Of a stretch of DNA of 64,000 nucleotides, positions 1 to 12,205 are shown piece by piece. The notes under the pieces are model-generated. The model searched no databases and had not been told where the DNA came from. It worked only from the letters and a program-made list of their open reading frames with translations. The first letter of the stretch is position 1, and every line of letters starts with the position of its first letter. This stretch comes from Schistosoma mansoni (Eukaryota > Platyhelminthes > Trematoda > Strigeidida > Schistosomatidae), in contig NC_031502.1 in NCBI RefSeq assembly GCF_000237925.1, positions 7,867,352 through 7,931,351 on the forward strand, written 5' to 3'. Made by a program: the position numbers and the translations under genes.

Positions 1-918
1 AAGTACTAAATGTTATATTGTTGACTGCCAGGACAGGAAGAGTCAATATAGACAACGATGTGACTTCTGAGTAATACTTTGTAGATTAGGTGTTTAAATC
101 ACGACAAATATACAATACTGAGATTAGGTCTACTATTATAGTAAAAGATAAATGTGCTAATACAGAACTAGACCATAAATCTGTAGTTTCACATTAAAAG
201 TACACTTACGATGTTTCACTATATCCTTCAAGTACTTTCTTCATAACGAAAGGTGCGAGCTAATTGAGTGTAGGAACTAGTTGATCCAGTGCATTTTACG
301 TAGATCACCTCCGCCTCTTTTCCAGATGATGTCCCGAGATTTCAATTACATGCATATGTGCGGTGAGTCACCTCGTTTCACATAATGTCTAAGTTACCGG
401 CTGAGGGAAAGTAGAACTCTAAATCTGTATGAAGGAAACTGGCAGATTTGATCTTAACTGAAGTTTTCAACCCCCTTCTAGCATCCAGAGGCCATCAAAC
501 CTCTTGTCCTTTCCAAACCGAAACCAAACGGAAACTGATTTAACTCTCAGCTATTCTGTTTTGATAACTCGTTATATGACATCATCGCTTTTGTTCAAAA
601 CGTCTTTCTATAATCCAGCATTCAGAGTCTTGAAAGTCAGTTATCGGACTTTTTATTCAGCCACATAGTTGTATAATAATTTCCTTGACTGTTGTTTAAC
701 TACTTTAAAGCCACTCTGAAAATGTTCACGCAACCTTGTTAACGGACTTAAATAACCTCGATTTCATGTCAGCAGGTAAAATAGTACTCATCAAGAAACA
801 TTATCCCCATGTCATCTCACAATTTTTTGAAATTTGGTGTGGAGTTTGAGGGGGATGGTCAACTTTTCACCTTCGAGTGTGTAAGATAAAGTAGTCATAA
901 TAATGAATTTTTCCTTAG
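1..918. other. Gene-free stretch, unique AT-rich DNA
   Basis: No reading frame, RNA motif or recognisable repeat is visible here. It is ordinary AT-rich sequence, presumably intergenic or intronic, ending at a pyrimidine-rich run with a TAG that could act as a splice acceptor for the following short ORF. Confidence 0.4.
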
Positions 919-1131
919 CCAGCTGTGTACGATGATATTATTTACAAGGTTTCGCAGAAGTATGTGATATTATCTTTCCCTACAAATTTCAAAGGTTCGG
1001 TATACCTCAGTCCGAAACATCCAATTACTGTTTTCGTAAAACAGAACACTCGGGTACAATTGAATATTATACGACTGAAGAGGTTAGAAAAACGTTCCAT
1101 TAATTCGTTTTTGACAGAACTGTCGCATTAG
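919..1131 (+). CDS. Short ORF, possible terminal exon or gene relic (unassigned)
   Basis: An open frame follows a possible splice acceptor (TTCCTTAG just before 919) and runs about 70 codons to a stop at 1129-1131. It begins PAVYDDIIYKVSQKYVILSF and ends in a basic segment (IIRLKRLEKR). The alternation of short hydrophobic strands and charged turns looks protein-like. It reminds me of the beta-barrel stretch before the helicase core of Mov10/SDE3-type RNA helicases, but no helicase motif such as GPPGTGKT was noticed nearby. It could be the last exon of a gene entering from the left, a relic, or a chance ORF in AT-rich DNA. No function is assigned. Confidence 0.25.
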   Translation, partial: PAVYDDIIYKVSQKYVILSFPTNFKGSVYLSPKHPITVFVKQNTRVQLNIIRLKRLEKRSINSFLTELSH

Positions 1132-1589
1132 AACCGGAGATGTCGTTCAACTAGTTGAAATACCAGTGAGTCCCTAACAAATATTTTCCATTGGTAAAAT
1201 TCGCAACAATATAACCTTAACATACATGTAGATTTTAACTATGAAACTATTTGACCTTGATGCTTTGCATTTGCAACATCAAGCATCGACGTTTTCTGCC
1301 TATACTCAGGAAATTGGCTCCATTTTACTTAAACAGTTACTAAGCAATAGCTGTAAAAAGATCGTTATTGGATATTGGGAACGTCTAATCACATGGAAGT
1401 TTGAAACGTAATAAACCAATTATGATATCTTAAAGTTAATATCGAAAACATATGCTTGATGTATTCGGAAAATCAAGGTGAATAGATCTATTTATTAGCA
1501 GTTATACTGATCGTCTAGAATCTTACTAGATGATCTAGTTTTTCATAATTAATAAGTAGTATATTTGTGTTTTGTTTAAGGTCCTATTC

Positions 1590-1815
1590 ATCCGCCTAGG
1601 CTGAAACGGAGTTATCCTAGGGGATCACTCTCTGAACCTTCAAGCTAAAGATTTATTCCACAGTATGTGAACTAAAGTCAGGAGATAATACCTGTTAGTA
1701 TCTGGTAACTGGATTGGTTTTGTAAGCCATTCATTTTCCCAAGATCATCAAGTGGATGCACACCATTGGTTTGGTATCAGATGTCCCAACTTTCATAAGG
1801 AGATCCTTGTCATAT
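1590..1815 (-). repeat. Strongly diverged copy of repeat family M
   Basis: This segment aligns by eye with the middle of the better copies near 8.4 and 18.1 kb. Shared landmarks include CACACCATTGGTTTGG (near 1760), the stretch corresponding to GACCTAAAGGTCTGATCCAC, and the closing run of CCCAACTTTC. It has many substitutions and no intact ORF, so it is much older than the other four copies. It abuts a LINE relic. Confidence 0.5.
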
Positions 1816-1829
1816 GCCAAATAATTCCG

Positions 1830-2110
1830 ACTACGGCCATCTGCCTTTCCTCTTTTGTACATGCTCCTCAGTCTTCAGTAATAGGGATAGTAGGTTTGTG
1901 AACCTGTGATAATCCTGACAGATTGCCTTCTAGTGAAGGTCCAGCTTTTCCTTAAAATTTTTTACTGATGGGGCTGGTACCACTTGTTCGAGTAAGGCGT
2001 TCCAGTCATTGACCACTCGATGAGAAAAAAAGACCCCACTTTGAGTTTATTAGATCGCGGTTTGTGAACCTACTTGCTATGACCTCGGAGATTATCTGTG
2101 CTGGAGGGAG
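1830..2110 (-). mobile_element. Relic of a CR1-like non-LTR retrotransposon (3' end of RT ORF)
   Basis: On the minus strand a stretch around 1940-2045 encodes FFSHRVVNDWNALLEQVV followed by a short PSVKNFKEKLD segment. This is the characteristic C-terminal tail of CR1/Jockey-group reverse transcriptase ORFs (the RVxxxWNxLP...SVxxFKxxLD signature). Only the tail remains and it is broken on both sides. The clade is inferred from the motif; no endonuclease or RT core was found next to it. Confidence 0.55.
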
Positions 2111-3630
2111 CAAAACGATAAGACATTAACACCTAAATCATTTAGCTAGAGTTGTATGACCTAGCTAGTCTTCTAAAGCTCTGCGGAATGAAATTCTCTT
2201 CATGTTTGTTTAAATTCTATTTGATGGGCTTGGAGATGACCATTGTTAAACGAAGTGAAAAAAAGAAAACTGTCGGTAGTTACACGATCTGAATTTTTCA
2301 AGCACTCCTCGCAGGAGAGATTAGGAAGATTTCTCACCAGCTTAGTATCTGTATTGTATTTTCATCGTCTATAATGAAAAGCGAACTAACTACACGGATG
2401 CTGTATTCTAGGTGAGGCCTCATGTGAGTGCGTTATAAAATTTGAAACTTGTCTTGGTCAAATCATTTGAAAGCTATGCGATGCAACCATAACACACAAA
2501 ACCGTTTATCAGATGCTACTTTGCAATGTTTACTGATAAAATAATTTGCCGTAAAAAAAGTAAAATTATGATGAATAATGTTCTGACATGTTTGACACAT
2601 TTCCATATTGAGTCATTTATTATGATGAACGAAGAAGGATTGGAGTTAAGATTCAGAGTTAACGGTATTAAGGCAAGGGTTTAAGGTCAGACAAAAAGGC
2701 TGAAGTAAGCAATTATGTTTATCAATTGGATCTATGAATATAGTTAAGAGTAGGAGAGTGATCAGCATTATTAATGTTCATATATGTGCAGATAGTTCTT
2801 TGAATAGAAGTTTTAACTGCTCATAAGTTACCTGGAAAAATGGTTGTCCTGCTGTAATTTCGTGGGTGTTTTAGTTTTACTAGATTCTACTATATTTCCT
2901 AAGTATCGATTTTTTTTGACATCTCAAAAACCGCTCAGTGTCATTTCTGACTGTCGGTTTTGCAATTTTTATCAAGTTAAGCGTCTTAGTAGCTAATTAT
3001 AGGTAAATATTAATGTATTCTCAGATAGCTCTTAATAAGTTACAAGCTTTCTGTAGGACAGCCGGATAGGAATGTCTCAAACGGAGCCTGTTACGCTAGA
3101 GTCAACAGATTGCTATTCCTTGTAAATAGTCAACTGACCGTAAGTTAATTTTTCATCACTTTTGTATGTACAATAAGTAGGCCCATAAGTCGTTAGTCTG
3201 ACATGGGCTGTCTACTTCCATTATGGGAAAATATGGCTAACGCTAGTATCTTTTTAATACCTTTGGAGTTGGTCTCAGGTTCGATAAAATATCACCCAAT
3301 CTCTATTTGAGTCAGAGGACTGTTTTGACTACTCAGAGACATTTATGTAAAAACCAGTACTCTTGCCAGAGCTACTCTTGGTTCTCTCGTCGCTGCCGCA
3401 TCTTAACTCGTAAGTTGATATTCTGAAACGTAATTAGTACTTACATCAGGATCAGTCGGTCAGCTACAACGTAGGACCAGGCACATATATGCATCGGTCC
3501 AAGTTGCCATACCTCACTAGGACAACAAGATGAACACCAAATTCATAGTAGTTAATTTACTGGTGGTAATATGTAAAAGAAAGATTGTATATAAGGATGT
3601 AGTACAGGAAGAAAGACATATGAAACAATT
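2111..3630. other. Gene-free stretch
   Basis: No coding region is supported. Weak SINE-like echoes occur around 3280-3560 (runs recalling the hammerhead-SINE flank), too decayed to delimit. Confidence 0.35.
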
Positions 3631-3639
3631 TTAATCTTA

Positions 3640-3765
3640 TAGTTTACGGAAAGACGGAGAGTGCATACACCTACGCCATTGTGATCTATTATCAGAACCA
3701 GGCTGGCAAACGTCATTAGTTTCATGTGACAGTGTCTGATGTCGCCTGCAAAATCCTTTGATTGT
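3640..3765 (-). mobile_element. Small relic of a LINE ORF 3' end
   Basis: The minus strand encodes DNRSQWRRCMHSPSF, matching the very C-terminal signature (DRSQWRRCIHSLSS-type) of the retrotransposon ORF whose larger fragment lies on the + strand at 47.3-47.7 kb. Only about 40 codons can be recognised. The element is truncated and decayed. Confidence 0.4.
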
Positions 3766-4179
3766 ACATCCTCTTCGGAGTCGAAAACTTTTAGCAATAT
3801 GTTTAGTTTTATATGCAAGCAACACAACTTTCTATCTCTAATTGTTCTCACTCTTTCTCAAATTTCCATTGCATGCAGTGTTGCACACTGGTCAGGGTAG
3901 CGGTTTTCACTACTGATAGGGTAGAGAACGAGAAGTCATGTGGGGATAAACAATTTGCACAATCACACAGTGGTTTAGGGGAATGTAAACATCATACATC
4001 AAATACATCTCATTAACACATCTTTTTTTCAGTTTTCTCTTACCAGCTCCATTTTTTCTCTATCCCTGTCGTTATCTTGATTGTTTTCAATTTCCTTCTC
4101 TCTTCTCATTTCAATCTTCTCAACCTTCTGCTGCCAGGCGTTTCGCTTCTGATTGGTGTTATATGCTACTTATGTCGAC

Positions 4180-5060
4180 AGGCATTAGGAAACACCATAT
4201 TGGCTTTTAACAGGAGCATACTGAACAGCGAGAATATTTATCTTTGTGTTGAATGATGGTTTAGTTAAAGTACTTTTAACTTGGTTACCTAATTTCAAGC
4301 TTACCGCTGATTTTCTGTATCTTGTAATTAATATATCCGCTCGTTCTTCTACAAACCTAGCTCGATCTCCTAAATTAAATTCTCTGCCTTGACTCATATA
4401 CTATACGCTTAATCCTGTGCACTCAAATCTAAGATTGGAAGGCAAGCGTGAGATTATAGTTTCTAGAGTTCTGTTAGCATTCAGATCAGATTCGTAGCCG
4501 AGTTGTTATGACGCGATTTTGCATGCATACATTTTCTGTCTTAAATCAGACAGAGTCATCAGATCACCACTTCTAATCGATGGTCTGTTTACTATTTTGT
4601 CTATGAAGGACCTAATGACTATGCGATTTTGTTCAAATTGTTTTCTTAAATATCTACAGTTAACGCAAAACCCCTTTAAATCCGTCCATTATGATTCAAT
4701 GTTCGGTCGCTTACTCAGTTCTTCCAGCATAAAGTTAGATAATTAAGTTCCTTAGGATTTCCCTTCGTCATTTTCTCAACAGCTTTCTGAAATCCTTTCA
4801 TAGAGGGCCAGTACTCAGTTGGACCGCCATCAAACTTCTGTACTTCTTATATAACCCTAAATAACGTTCAACGTGGTCTGGTACTGCCTTTGACATAGGT
4901 TTATCATATATTTTAATTGTATTATGATTACAGAAGTCAGGTTTATTTCCTTCGTTTTGAAGTTTCTGCAGTGAATTCTGCTTCCCAAGTTCTCCCCTTA
5001 GCTCGGTTAATCCCAGTTCTAATTGCTTTTATGTTTGTATGATTTTCCACTTTAGAATCT
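4180..5060 (-). mobile_element. Fossil BEL/Pao-like LTR retrotransposon, gag-derived fragment
   Basis: Minus-strand translation shows gag-like segments typical of schistosome BEL/Pao elements (the Sinbad type is one candidate), with a region resembling the conserved block in which a short LP/YWP-type motif is followed by a helical FQKAVEKM stretch. The fragment is broken in several places and has no recognisable protease, RT, integrase or paired LTRs. It is an old, incomplete copy. Confidence 0.45.
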
Positions 5061-7630
5061 CCCTTTTCTGACTACATGGATAATCCTGGCGTCTCATCGT
5101 AATTTTGTTATTGATGCAACTTAAATAACTATCAGGTTCTCTAGAATAACGTACCTGAAGTATACAAGTCAGAGAATTGTCTTGGTTACTCTGAAACATT
5201 TATAGAAATATATGCATAAATATTATTAATATTGTGACAATGAATCATAACGTAAGTTAAGCTTACATTCAAGGTGATAAAAAACAACAGCAGTTGTACT
5301 TAAATGTGACATGTTCAAAATGGCTGTCCAAGCAAAATGCGTTTCAACCAATAAGAGCGTAGTCAGTTTGTGAATAATCAGTTTAACGAACGAGGTACAA
5401 GGAAAAGGGGATTAACACTGATTACTAATAAGTAATATAGTCATAAAACAAGAATCTCAGCTGAGTTTCAGGTGTACAGCTATGGTGACGTGCTTCGTTA
5501 ATATCTACAAAGTAGATATTATTGAAGTAATCTGACAAGGCCATAGTTTTGGTTGAGTCTGAATGAACTACTATCTTTAAGTTCTTAAGTACTCATAACA
5601 ATGGGATTTCGTCATTCCGCATGGTCCTCTTACAAATATAAGAAAATAGTTATTTTAGACAGGTTTTCTGTCACGTAAAACTTGGCTGTTATAAACAATC
5701 CAAGACTTTGTGGTATGACTTTTACATATAATTTTATGTATTCAGAATTAAGTGCTTTATGATGGCTCGTAAAGATAAATTTTCAGAGATTATCTCCTAC
5801 CCTCTAGTATCTTTAATATTTGTTTGCTTGTACATGAGTGGTTATATGGTAGTGTACATCTAGTTGACAATGAAAGAAAAAGTTTCGTGAGTCCTTTGAG
5901 TGTGATCTCAACCTTCGTCCACACTTCTTCGATGGACTGGTCTATACTAACCAACCAGTCTGATAAGGAAGGGCAATTTTTGATAGCTGAAATGTCTGCA
6001 CTCCATATATATTGTCGAACGGTGGGAAACGGAGTCGTGTTTAATATCGTATGTTTTGATTAATTAGCAGTATCTCAGTGATACACTTTACCTTTATAAG
6101 GTAAACGATATGTATTTGTTGGTTTATATCCGTTTTTATAAACGATATTAATTGTCTGTTTTTTCAATAGAATCTTTTCCCAAGATTCCAAACTTCTCAA
6201 ATATCTTTGATACAATCATTTACTTAATTATTAAGTGTAACAGTCAGATATTACGGATAACTGTTTGTACTTTATCTTTTGGGTTTTATATTTATGTACC
6301 TATCTATAAATCCCGAGGCTTTTCCTCCCTTTTTAATAATCATTTAAAAAAGGCATCATGCAGATATGCTTTGCTTGGTTTACGTATATATTATGTAGTG
6401 AAGTACTCATATGTCATGTAAATATTGTCTATTTGGTTATTCAACAAGTATGCTTTAATTTCATGAAATATTAAAAGTATGATAACATATATTTCCCTTA
6501 ATAGAAAGGAAATGGAGTAGAGGTTACCTTTTTTGTCCGTCTACGTTAAACGCCTCCATAAACCAATCGATGCAGGCGTCTTAAATGCTTCGTAGCCGAA
6601 ATTTTTCATCTGACATTTTTTTGGAAAAGGATTCAGTAATAAATGTTTCAGTACTATATTCAATATGCAACAGTCCGTTTCAGTATGAAATAGTTAATTA
6701 TTTACATTTCCATAGGAATTCATTATTACAATTAGTGTGACACGCAATAATGATATCTGTAAATGTTTCTAAAAATGGATTCTGTTTTTTTCTCAATTGG
6801 GATGGTGTACATTTCAAGATTGTTAATGAGCTTGGTTGTTATCACACATGAAGAAAGATTTTAATGGGATGAGCACAATGTTATAATCAAACAATTTCTC
6901 CTTTTTTAAATAACTAATTTACAAGATACAGATTCGCTTGCTTTTTGTTTGAGTTGTGTATTTTAAATGTGAAAGGTAGTGATGCAACCTAGTTACTTAA
7001 ACTGAAGTAGGTGGTGGTCAAGTTCCGGACCTACAATTCAGTAGCAAAAAATCATAAGTCATAGTCATCGCTTCAAATTAGCATTTGACTGTGAGTTAAT
7101 ACTTAAACTGATAACTTTTTAGACTTTATTCTCCCATCTAACACAGCTTGAAGTCAGTCACATGTAGACTAACTTAAGATTTCCTAGTCATAGGACTAAG
7201 TGCTTAGTTGGGAATAATAGAATTGTTTATAAAATCGTTTATAAAATCTGTTACAAAATAATGATGGAAAATGTAGCATATATAAAGGAATCATGTGATT
7301 ATGTGTGATATAGTTTAGGAATGAACTTGAAACAATTCCGATGAATTTTCAGCTAGTGCTTAGCCAATCAGAGAATAGCTAATAGAAAGCTTTGAACTAA
7401 AGATTATCAACTTGTTAGTTGAATTGTGCTAATTATTTACGGTAGAATATTTGCAACATTTAAGACAGATTTTATAACAATGAAAGCAAATTTTTAACAT
7501 TAATACCGTTCTTGTTTTAGATATATCGCGAAGTAATATCACTCTGCTATATCTTGATTCTATGTATCAGGGTGTCACTTTCATTGACCTAGATAGTGTG
7601 GGAGATGTTTATGGATCAAGTAATACATAA
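5061..7630. other. Gene-free stretch
   Basis: Short ORFs at 5824-6063 and 6152-6421 have no protein-like composition or splice context and are not supported as genes. No clear repeat was recognised. Confidence 0.35.
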
Positions 7631-7730
7631 TTCATTTCTGTGTTGTTTGTTTGAATCTTCCCAATGATGTTTAGGACTGCAATTGATCAGTCTCTTATTG
7701 GCATATGTGCATCCTGCGCGAATTGCCTTA
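7631..7730 (-). repeat. Sm-alpha SINE, 3' part, antisense (left arm of an inverted pair)
   Basis: The segment is the reverse complement of the Sm-alpha 3' region (landmarks GCCAATAAGAGACTGATCAA, CAGTCCTAAACATCA and TTCAAACAAACAACAC in sense). It lies head-to-head with the sense copy starting at 7746, separated by 15 nt, so the two form an inverted repeat with roughly 100-bp arms. Confidence 0.75.
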
Positions 7731-7745
7731 AGTGATAAGCATTAT

Positions 7746-8050
7746 TGAGGCAATCTGCGCATGATGCACATATGCTAATAAGAGACTGGTCAACTTCAGT
7801 CCTAAACATCAATGAGAAGGTTCAAACAAATAATATAAAAATGAATTAAAACTTCATCACATTGCAAAAGCTAGTGACTATCTGGACTCAGTAGCTAAGT
7901 GGATAAGCCGATGGAATTTGAAGCGAACGGTGCTGTGTTCTAATCTCTGAGTGAACATCAACTGTGAGATGCAGGTACATTCAACTGACGAGTCTCAGAT
8001 GGGGCGAAACGCACGTTTATAGACTAGCCGCTTATGGTGAACAATAAGGC
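7746..8050 (+). repeat. Sm-alpha SINE with hammerhead region, sense
   Basis: This copy runs through the Sm-alpha landmarks in order: GCACATATGCTAATAAGAG, CAGTCCTAAACATCA, GCTAGTGACTATCTGGACTC, the tRNA-like A box (GTAGCTAAGTGG near 7894), a degraded B box (GTGTTCTAATCTC) and the hammerhead segment near 7985. Sm-alpha is a known schistosome tRNA-derived SINE that encodes hammerhead ribozymes. Confidence 0.85.
7978..8022 (+). ncRNA. Hammerhead ribozyme remnant in Sm-alpha
   Basis: The conserved CTGACGA (7985-7991) and GAAAC (8006-8010) boxes are intact, and the stem II arms GTCTC and GGGGC pair. The cleavage triplet at 8015-8017 reads GTT instead of GTC, and the sequence after it does not pair with the 5' arm, so stem I is lost. 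Self-cleavage is therefore doubtful. Confidence 0.7.
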
Positions 8051-8319
8051 ATGAAAATATTCAAATCTATTTAGTTAGCAACTCAGAAGCATTTAGACAA
8101 ACGTACTGCATACACTCATAATTGATAATAAACAACCTTTGAAATCATTATTTATAAGTCATAATCATAATAATTTGGTATTAATATAAAAACTATGAGA
8201 AACTCATTGACTGTAGTCAAGTTTATTACTCTATTCGTGAACGCATATGTTATTACATTCATTACTCGAACATACAAATATTTTCCTTGTATTTAGTGGC
8301 CGATGCAAAAACTTATGAT

Positions 8320-8364
8320 AAAACACATTCTGAATCCATTTATGTGATTAATTCAGTAGCATGT
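8320..8364. repeat. 45-bp target-site duplication, left copy
   Basis: This 45-bp sequence (begins AAAACACATTCTGAATCC) recurs at 8893-8937 on the other side of the family M insertion with one visible mismatch. It is unusually long for a target-site duplication. Confidence 0.8.
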
Positions 8365-8892
8365 TTATTTTATTTTATTTGAACACAAAAATATTGGTAC
8401 AGAGACACCAGATACATATGCGCCACACAAATTTCATTTAATTTGTGTGAGGGCTGTGATACTGTCCTGGTGCCCAGACCGAAGTAGGTGGTTTTCTTAG
8501 GGGGCCACACCCGGAGCCTTTGACCTAAAGGTCTGATCCACAAGGCAGTGGAGCATCGTAAGGAGATGCAGTCCCATGGTAGTTGGTGAGCAACGATTGG
8601 TTCATACTCCATTTGTTCCTTCAGGATCCTGGAGCCCATGTGTACCATTGGTTTGGAATTAGGGTTTTCCAACTCCCCTAGGTGAACATTTCGTGTCCAC
8701 CGACCCGGTTAAAGCGCCGGAGATTCGCTTTTCGTCCTCTCAATTTCGTAAACAACAGTAATGCCACGAGAAGGCAGTGAGTAGGAATTCCCTGGCAGAG
8801 GATATATACGCGTGGCCATGTGAAAGCTTTTCGAGAGGGAGAGTGGACTCTCCCCACTCTCGGCCGTACCAGGGTATTTGGGGGCACTAGAC
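8365..8892 (-). mobile_element. Family M retroelement copy (non-autonomous, ~525 bp)
   Basis: The insertion lies between two 45-bp direct repeats. In its sense (minus) orientation it begins with a CCCCCAAAT run, continues with GGTACGGCCGAGAGTGGGGA and ends in a (TTTA)-rich tail at 8365-8385. A 100-codon frame (minus, 8370-8672) begins MENPNSKPMVHMG and contains PWDCISLRCSTALWIRPLG and KKTTYFGLGTRTVSQPSHK. The same frame is kept in three other copies. No enzyme domain is present, so it presumably relied on another element's reverse transcriptase. Confidence 0.8.
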
Positions 8893-8937
8893 AAAACACA
8901 TTCTGAATCCATTTATGTGAATAATTCAGTAGCATGT
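8893..8937. repeat. 45-bp target-site duplication, right copy
   Basis: Right-hand partner of the duplication at 8320-8364, flanking the family M insertion. One T/A difference was seen. Confidence 0.8.
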
Positions 8938-10155
8938 AGTTGAATCTTAACCACAAGTAGTAGGTGGTCTAAAATAGTTTTCTTGAGTGTTGATAAAAAA
9001 AACTTTATTTCAGAAGTCAATCAGATTCATAGAGTCCTGAAAACCGTAAGTTAAATTACATTAAAATCTTTAGATGTTATTTGAAAGAGTGTATTGGTTT
9101 GAAGAAATCCAGAGTGTATGGATTTATTTGGATAGTAATTCGATAATTCTTCATAGTTAATAAGTCCCTGTGTGTGATTTTCAACAGTTTTAATGTATTT
9201 TTTCTGTTTTAAACTATTAATTTCTATTGGTTATGGACACTATCTACATGAATTATGATGTTGTTTCAGCTTCGATGCAAAATATTCCTCTGAATTTGTT
9301 GGTATAATGAATTTAGAGATTTTCAATGCAATTGGAGGAGTAGTTTTGTTTACAACCATAAATTTGGTTTATGTCTGTTTTATTATTCACCCTCTCCGTT
9401 ACTACACGACTGTCAATTTTCAGTTTCTTAGAAATTAGTAGGTATGAGATTCACACATCTCTGGTTAGCGTGTCTCAAATAAATCGAGGTATAAGTCTAG
9501 AGCACCATAAAAAGTCGTTACGAAGCCATTTTAGTTATCCAAGTAAATAGTATCGTTAATTTAAAGTTTATCTATGAGTTTCATAAATTCAGCCATTTTC
9601 ATACATCGTTTCGATTTCTTGTCAATAAGTTTCATTTTTTCATGCCTCTCTCTCCATAAACTTATGTTCATTGTTTAGCTGCTATTATCATTTAAATTAT
9701 CAGTAATTATTAGATTTTTAAACATCCGGAATAGTATAGGTCAAAAAGTTTAAACACAATCTATTTAGTACAATTGATTACTTGATTATTCGGTTGGTAT
9801 TGGACACAATAAAGGTAATAACAATGTTATCGTTAAAACAGTCCATCTAATGTATGCTGTTTACAACACAACATGCATACATGGATGCCAATGTAAAAAT
9901 AAATTTATATTCCGTACACTGATATGTTGTTGTCTGTCGGGGTTGGGGGTGTGGATACATGATCGATATGTAACCAAAAATATGGCACGAAAGTTTAAAT
10001 ACAACTTAAATACATTTGCGTAATTCATAAGCTGTATTATGTAAGAAAAAAACTAGTAATTTTGATCTACACATGTAAACATTCTGAAATATGTTTCGTT
10101 TATTTAATCACTATAAGACCGATAAACAGTTAAACAGTTTTAACATCAAATTAAA
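8938..10155. other. Gene-free stretch
   Basis: AT-rich sequence with no supported gene or recognised repeat. Confidence 0.35.
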
Positions 10156-10159
10156 ACAA

Positions 10160-10340
10160 TCACTGGATAACACGATGGCGTATAAACCGAATGGTACTGT
10201 GTTTAAACCCCAGAGTGAATATCAACTCTGGGATTCAGTTACATCCAGATGAGAAGTACCAAATAGGACGAAACGCACGTCCTGGTTTTTACACTGCTAA
10301 CCACTATTCATCTCTGCTTATAATGGTTCTTTGATTAATG
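10160..10340 (+). repeat. Sm-alpha SINE fragment, sense
   Basis: The fragment spans the tRNA-like segment (GGATAACACGATGGCG, a degraded B box near 10200, then AACTCTGGGATTCAGTTACA), the hammerhead region and the post-ribozyme landmark (CACTGCTAACCACTATTCAT). The 5' two thirds of the unit are missing. Confidence 0.8.
10236..10288 (+). ncRNA. Hammerhead ribozyme remnant in Sm-alpha
   Basis: GAAAC (10270-10274) and the GTC cleavage triplet (10279-10281) are preserved and stem III (ACG/CGT) is intact. The CUGANGA box reads CAGATGA, and the stem II 5' arm is altered so that it no longer pairs fully with AGGAC. It is probably inactive. Confidence 0.7.
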
Positions 10341-12205
10341 TTTCGAAAATGTTTTTCATGTTACATTGATTTTGATATTCGTGTAATATTTGACCGTAAA
10401 AGAGATCTATGGGAAAATTTATTAAGCTGATTATACTTATTTACATTAATTTATTCTTAATGCATGTGGGTTTTGTAACTTACTGAGTTAGTCTGCAAAG
10501 GGAGTGTTTAACACGATTTGTAAATCATGTCAGTTAGTACTCAAGATCATAAAAGTTGGTAATAACTACGATACGATATATTTTGGAATATCTGATATCT
10601 ATGTCCAACCTCTAGTGTTTAGTATTAACTCTATAAGTCAATAGTATCTTGGCATAATCTACTACAAAACATCGTCCATCTCAATTTTTATGAATAGATC
10701 TAAGATGGAATAGTGTACTGGAATATACTGAACAAACTTAAATATGGTTGTCAATGCACACTACATATCGTTGTTTTATGACAAAAAAAAGCAATTATGA
10801 CAACTACGGCGAGTGAGAAAACCATACACTAACTCAACACCAGTGTACAGATATCCATGTTTAAATCAGTTCAACTGTTTATAAATGCATATCAACTGTT
10901 AGTATAATGATTTATCAATACGGCTCATGCACCATTGTCTCCTATCTAACTAGATAGGTTAAGAGCTACAAAAATGTATTCATGACTGTATTCAACTCCA
11001 GATCAATAACAAGCCCGTTACTTAGATATATCTACATCATAGTGAATGCTCTCTCTGTTCTATATCATATTCTGACTCACCATCCATCCCTTTGCATTCA
11101 ACTAAATTGATGATTTATAATTGTCAACCCATATCCACTGCGTATTTACTGTTGTTAGTTTTAATTCATCACTAAGGTTTAGAATCTGAGATTTAATTTT
11201 GCGACTAAGGTTAATAAAGTAACCGATTAATGAACGCAATGTATTTTATTTGATGCTTATTGATGGAAGAAGCTTAAAACAGAAACTATTTTAATGCATC
11301 AAGATAACTTTAGCTACTTGTACATTTGTTTGTCTGCATGCATAAGTAGCAAACCTTAAATACTATGGTTTGAAATTAGATCAGTTATTATATACTGTTT
11401 TTTAATCACACATAAAACAGACTGATACTGAACACTATTTAATCCAATGTGTTGGGGTGCAGGCTCTCCGTAATTCTCATGATCAAACAGAAAACTATCA
11501 CACGTCAGCTATTATCATGACTCACTTATTTTAAATCACACCTTGTTTATATTAGAAAAAAATTTAAAATTATTGTCAAAACTATCTGTAACAATCGGTT
11601 AAAACAACCTACTTCTACTACCACCATGACTGTATCTTATGTGGTTTAAGTACTTAAAGGTTAAACTTTTTGCTAAGTTTCACTGACCACCGCTGGATCC
11701 AATAGTGTGAAGTTAATCGTCCTTTTCAAACGTTTAATAAAGTAGTATATCTAACATTCTAGAGCAGTTTTTCTTCCGTTTAAGAGATGAGAGTTAGCAT
11801 GTAAGAGTATGGAACTCCACTATATATTATGCGTTTTGTTTTACCTCTAATCTTTCTTACTCTAAAAGCATGGAACATTACATTGTCAATATAGGGTGAA
11901 TGAAAAGTCAATTTTGTGACATCTTATTGATCTCTCTACAACTTATTACTTACAAAGAGAGGATCCAGTATTTTGGGATCCAGAGTTATGTAAAAATTTA
12001 GCAAAATTTTAAATATCGATTCAGTTGTGCTATCGAAATTGTTATGATGATGCACATAGAATTAATTTTGTTTGAAATAGTAGTTGTATAAGCAAATATT
12101 TACAATGGAATAATTTAAAGATATATGTTCTTCAAAATAAGTGAACACCCAACCCACTAAGTGGATCGAATTAGTTGTAATGTGTCTGAGATGGATTATT
12201 ATGTA
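10341..12205. other. Gene-free stretch
   Basis: No gene or clear repeat recognised; AT-rich. Confidence 0.35.

Noticed and set aside
5824-6421. Two ORFs of 79 and 89 codons
   Set aside because: Hydrophobic, AT-driven composition and no supporting context.
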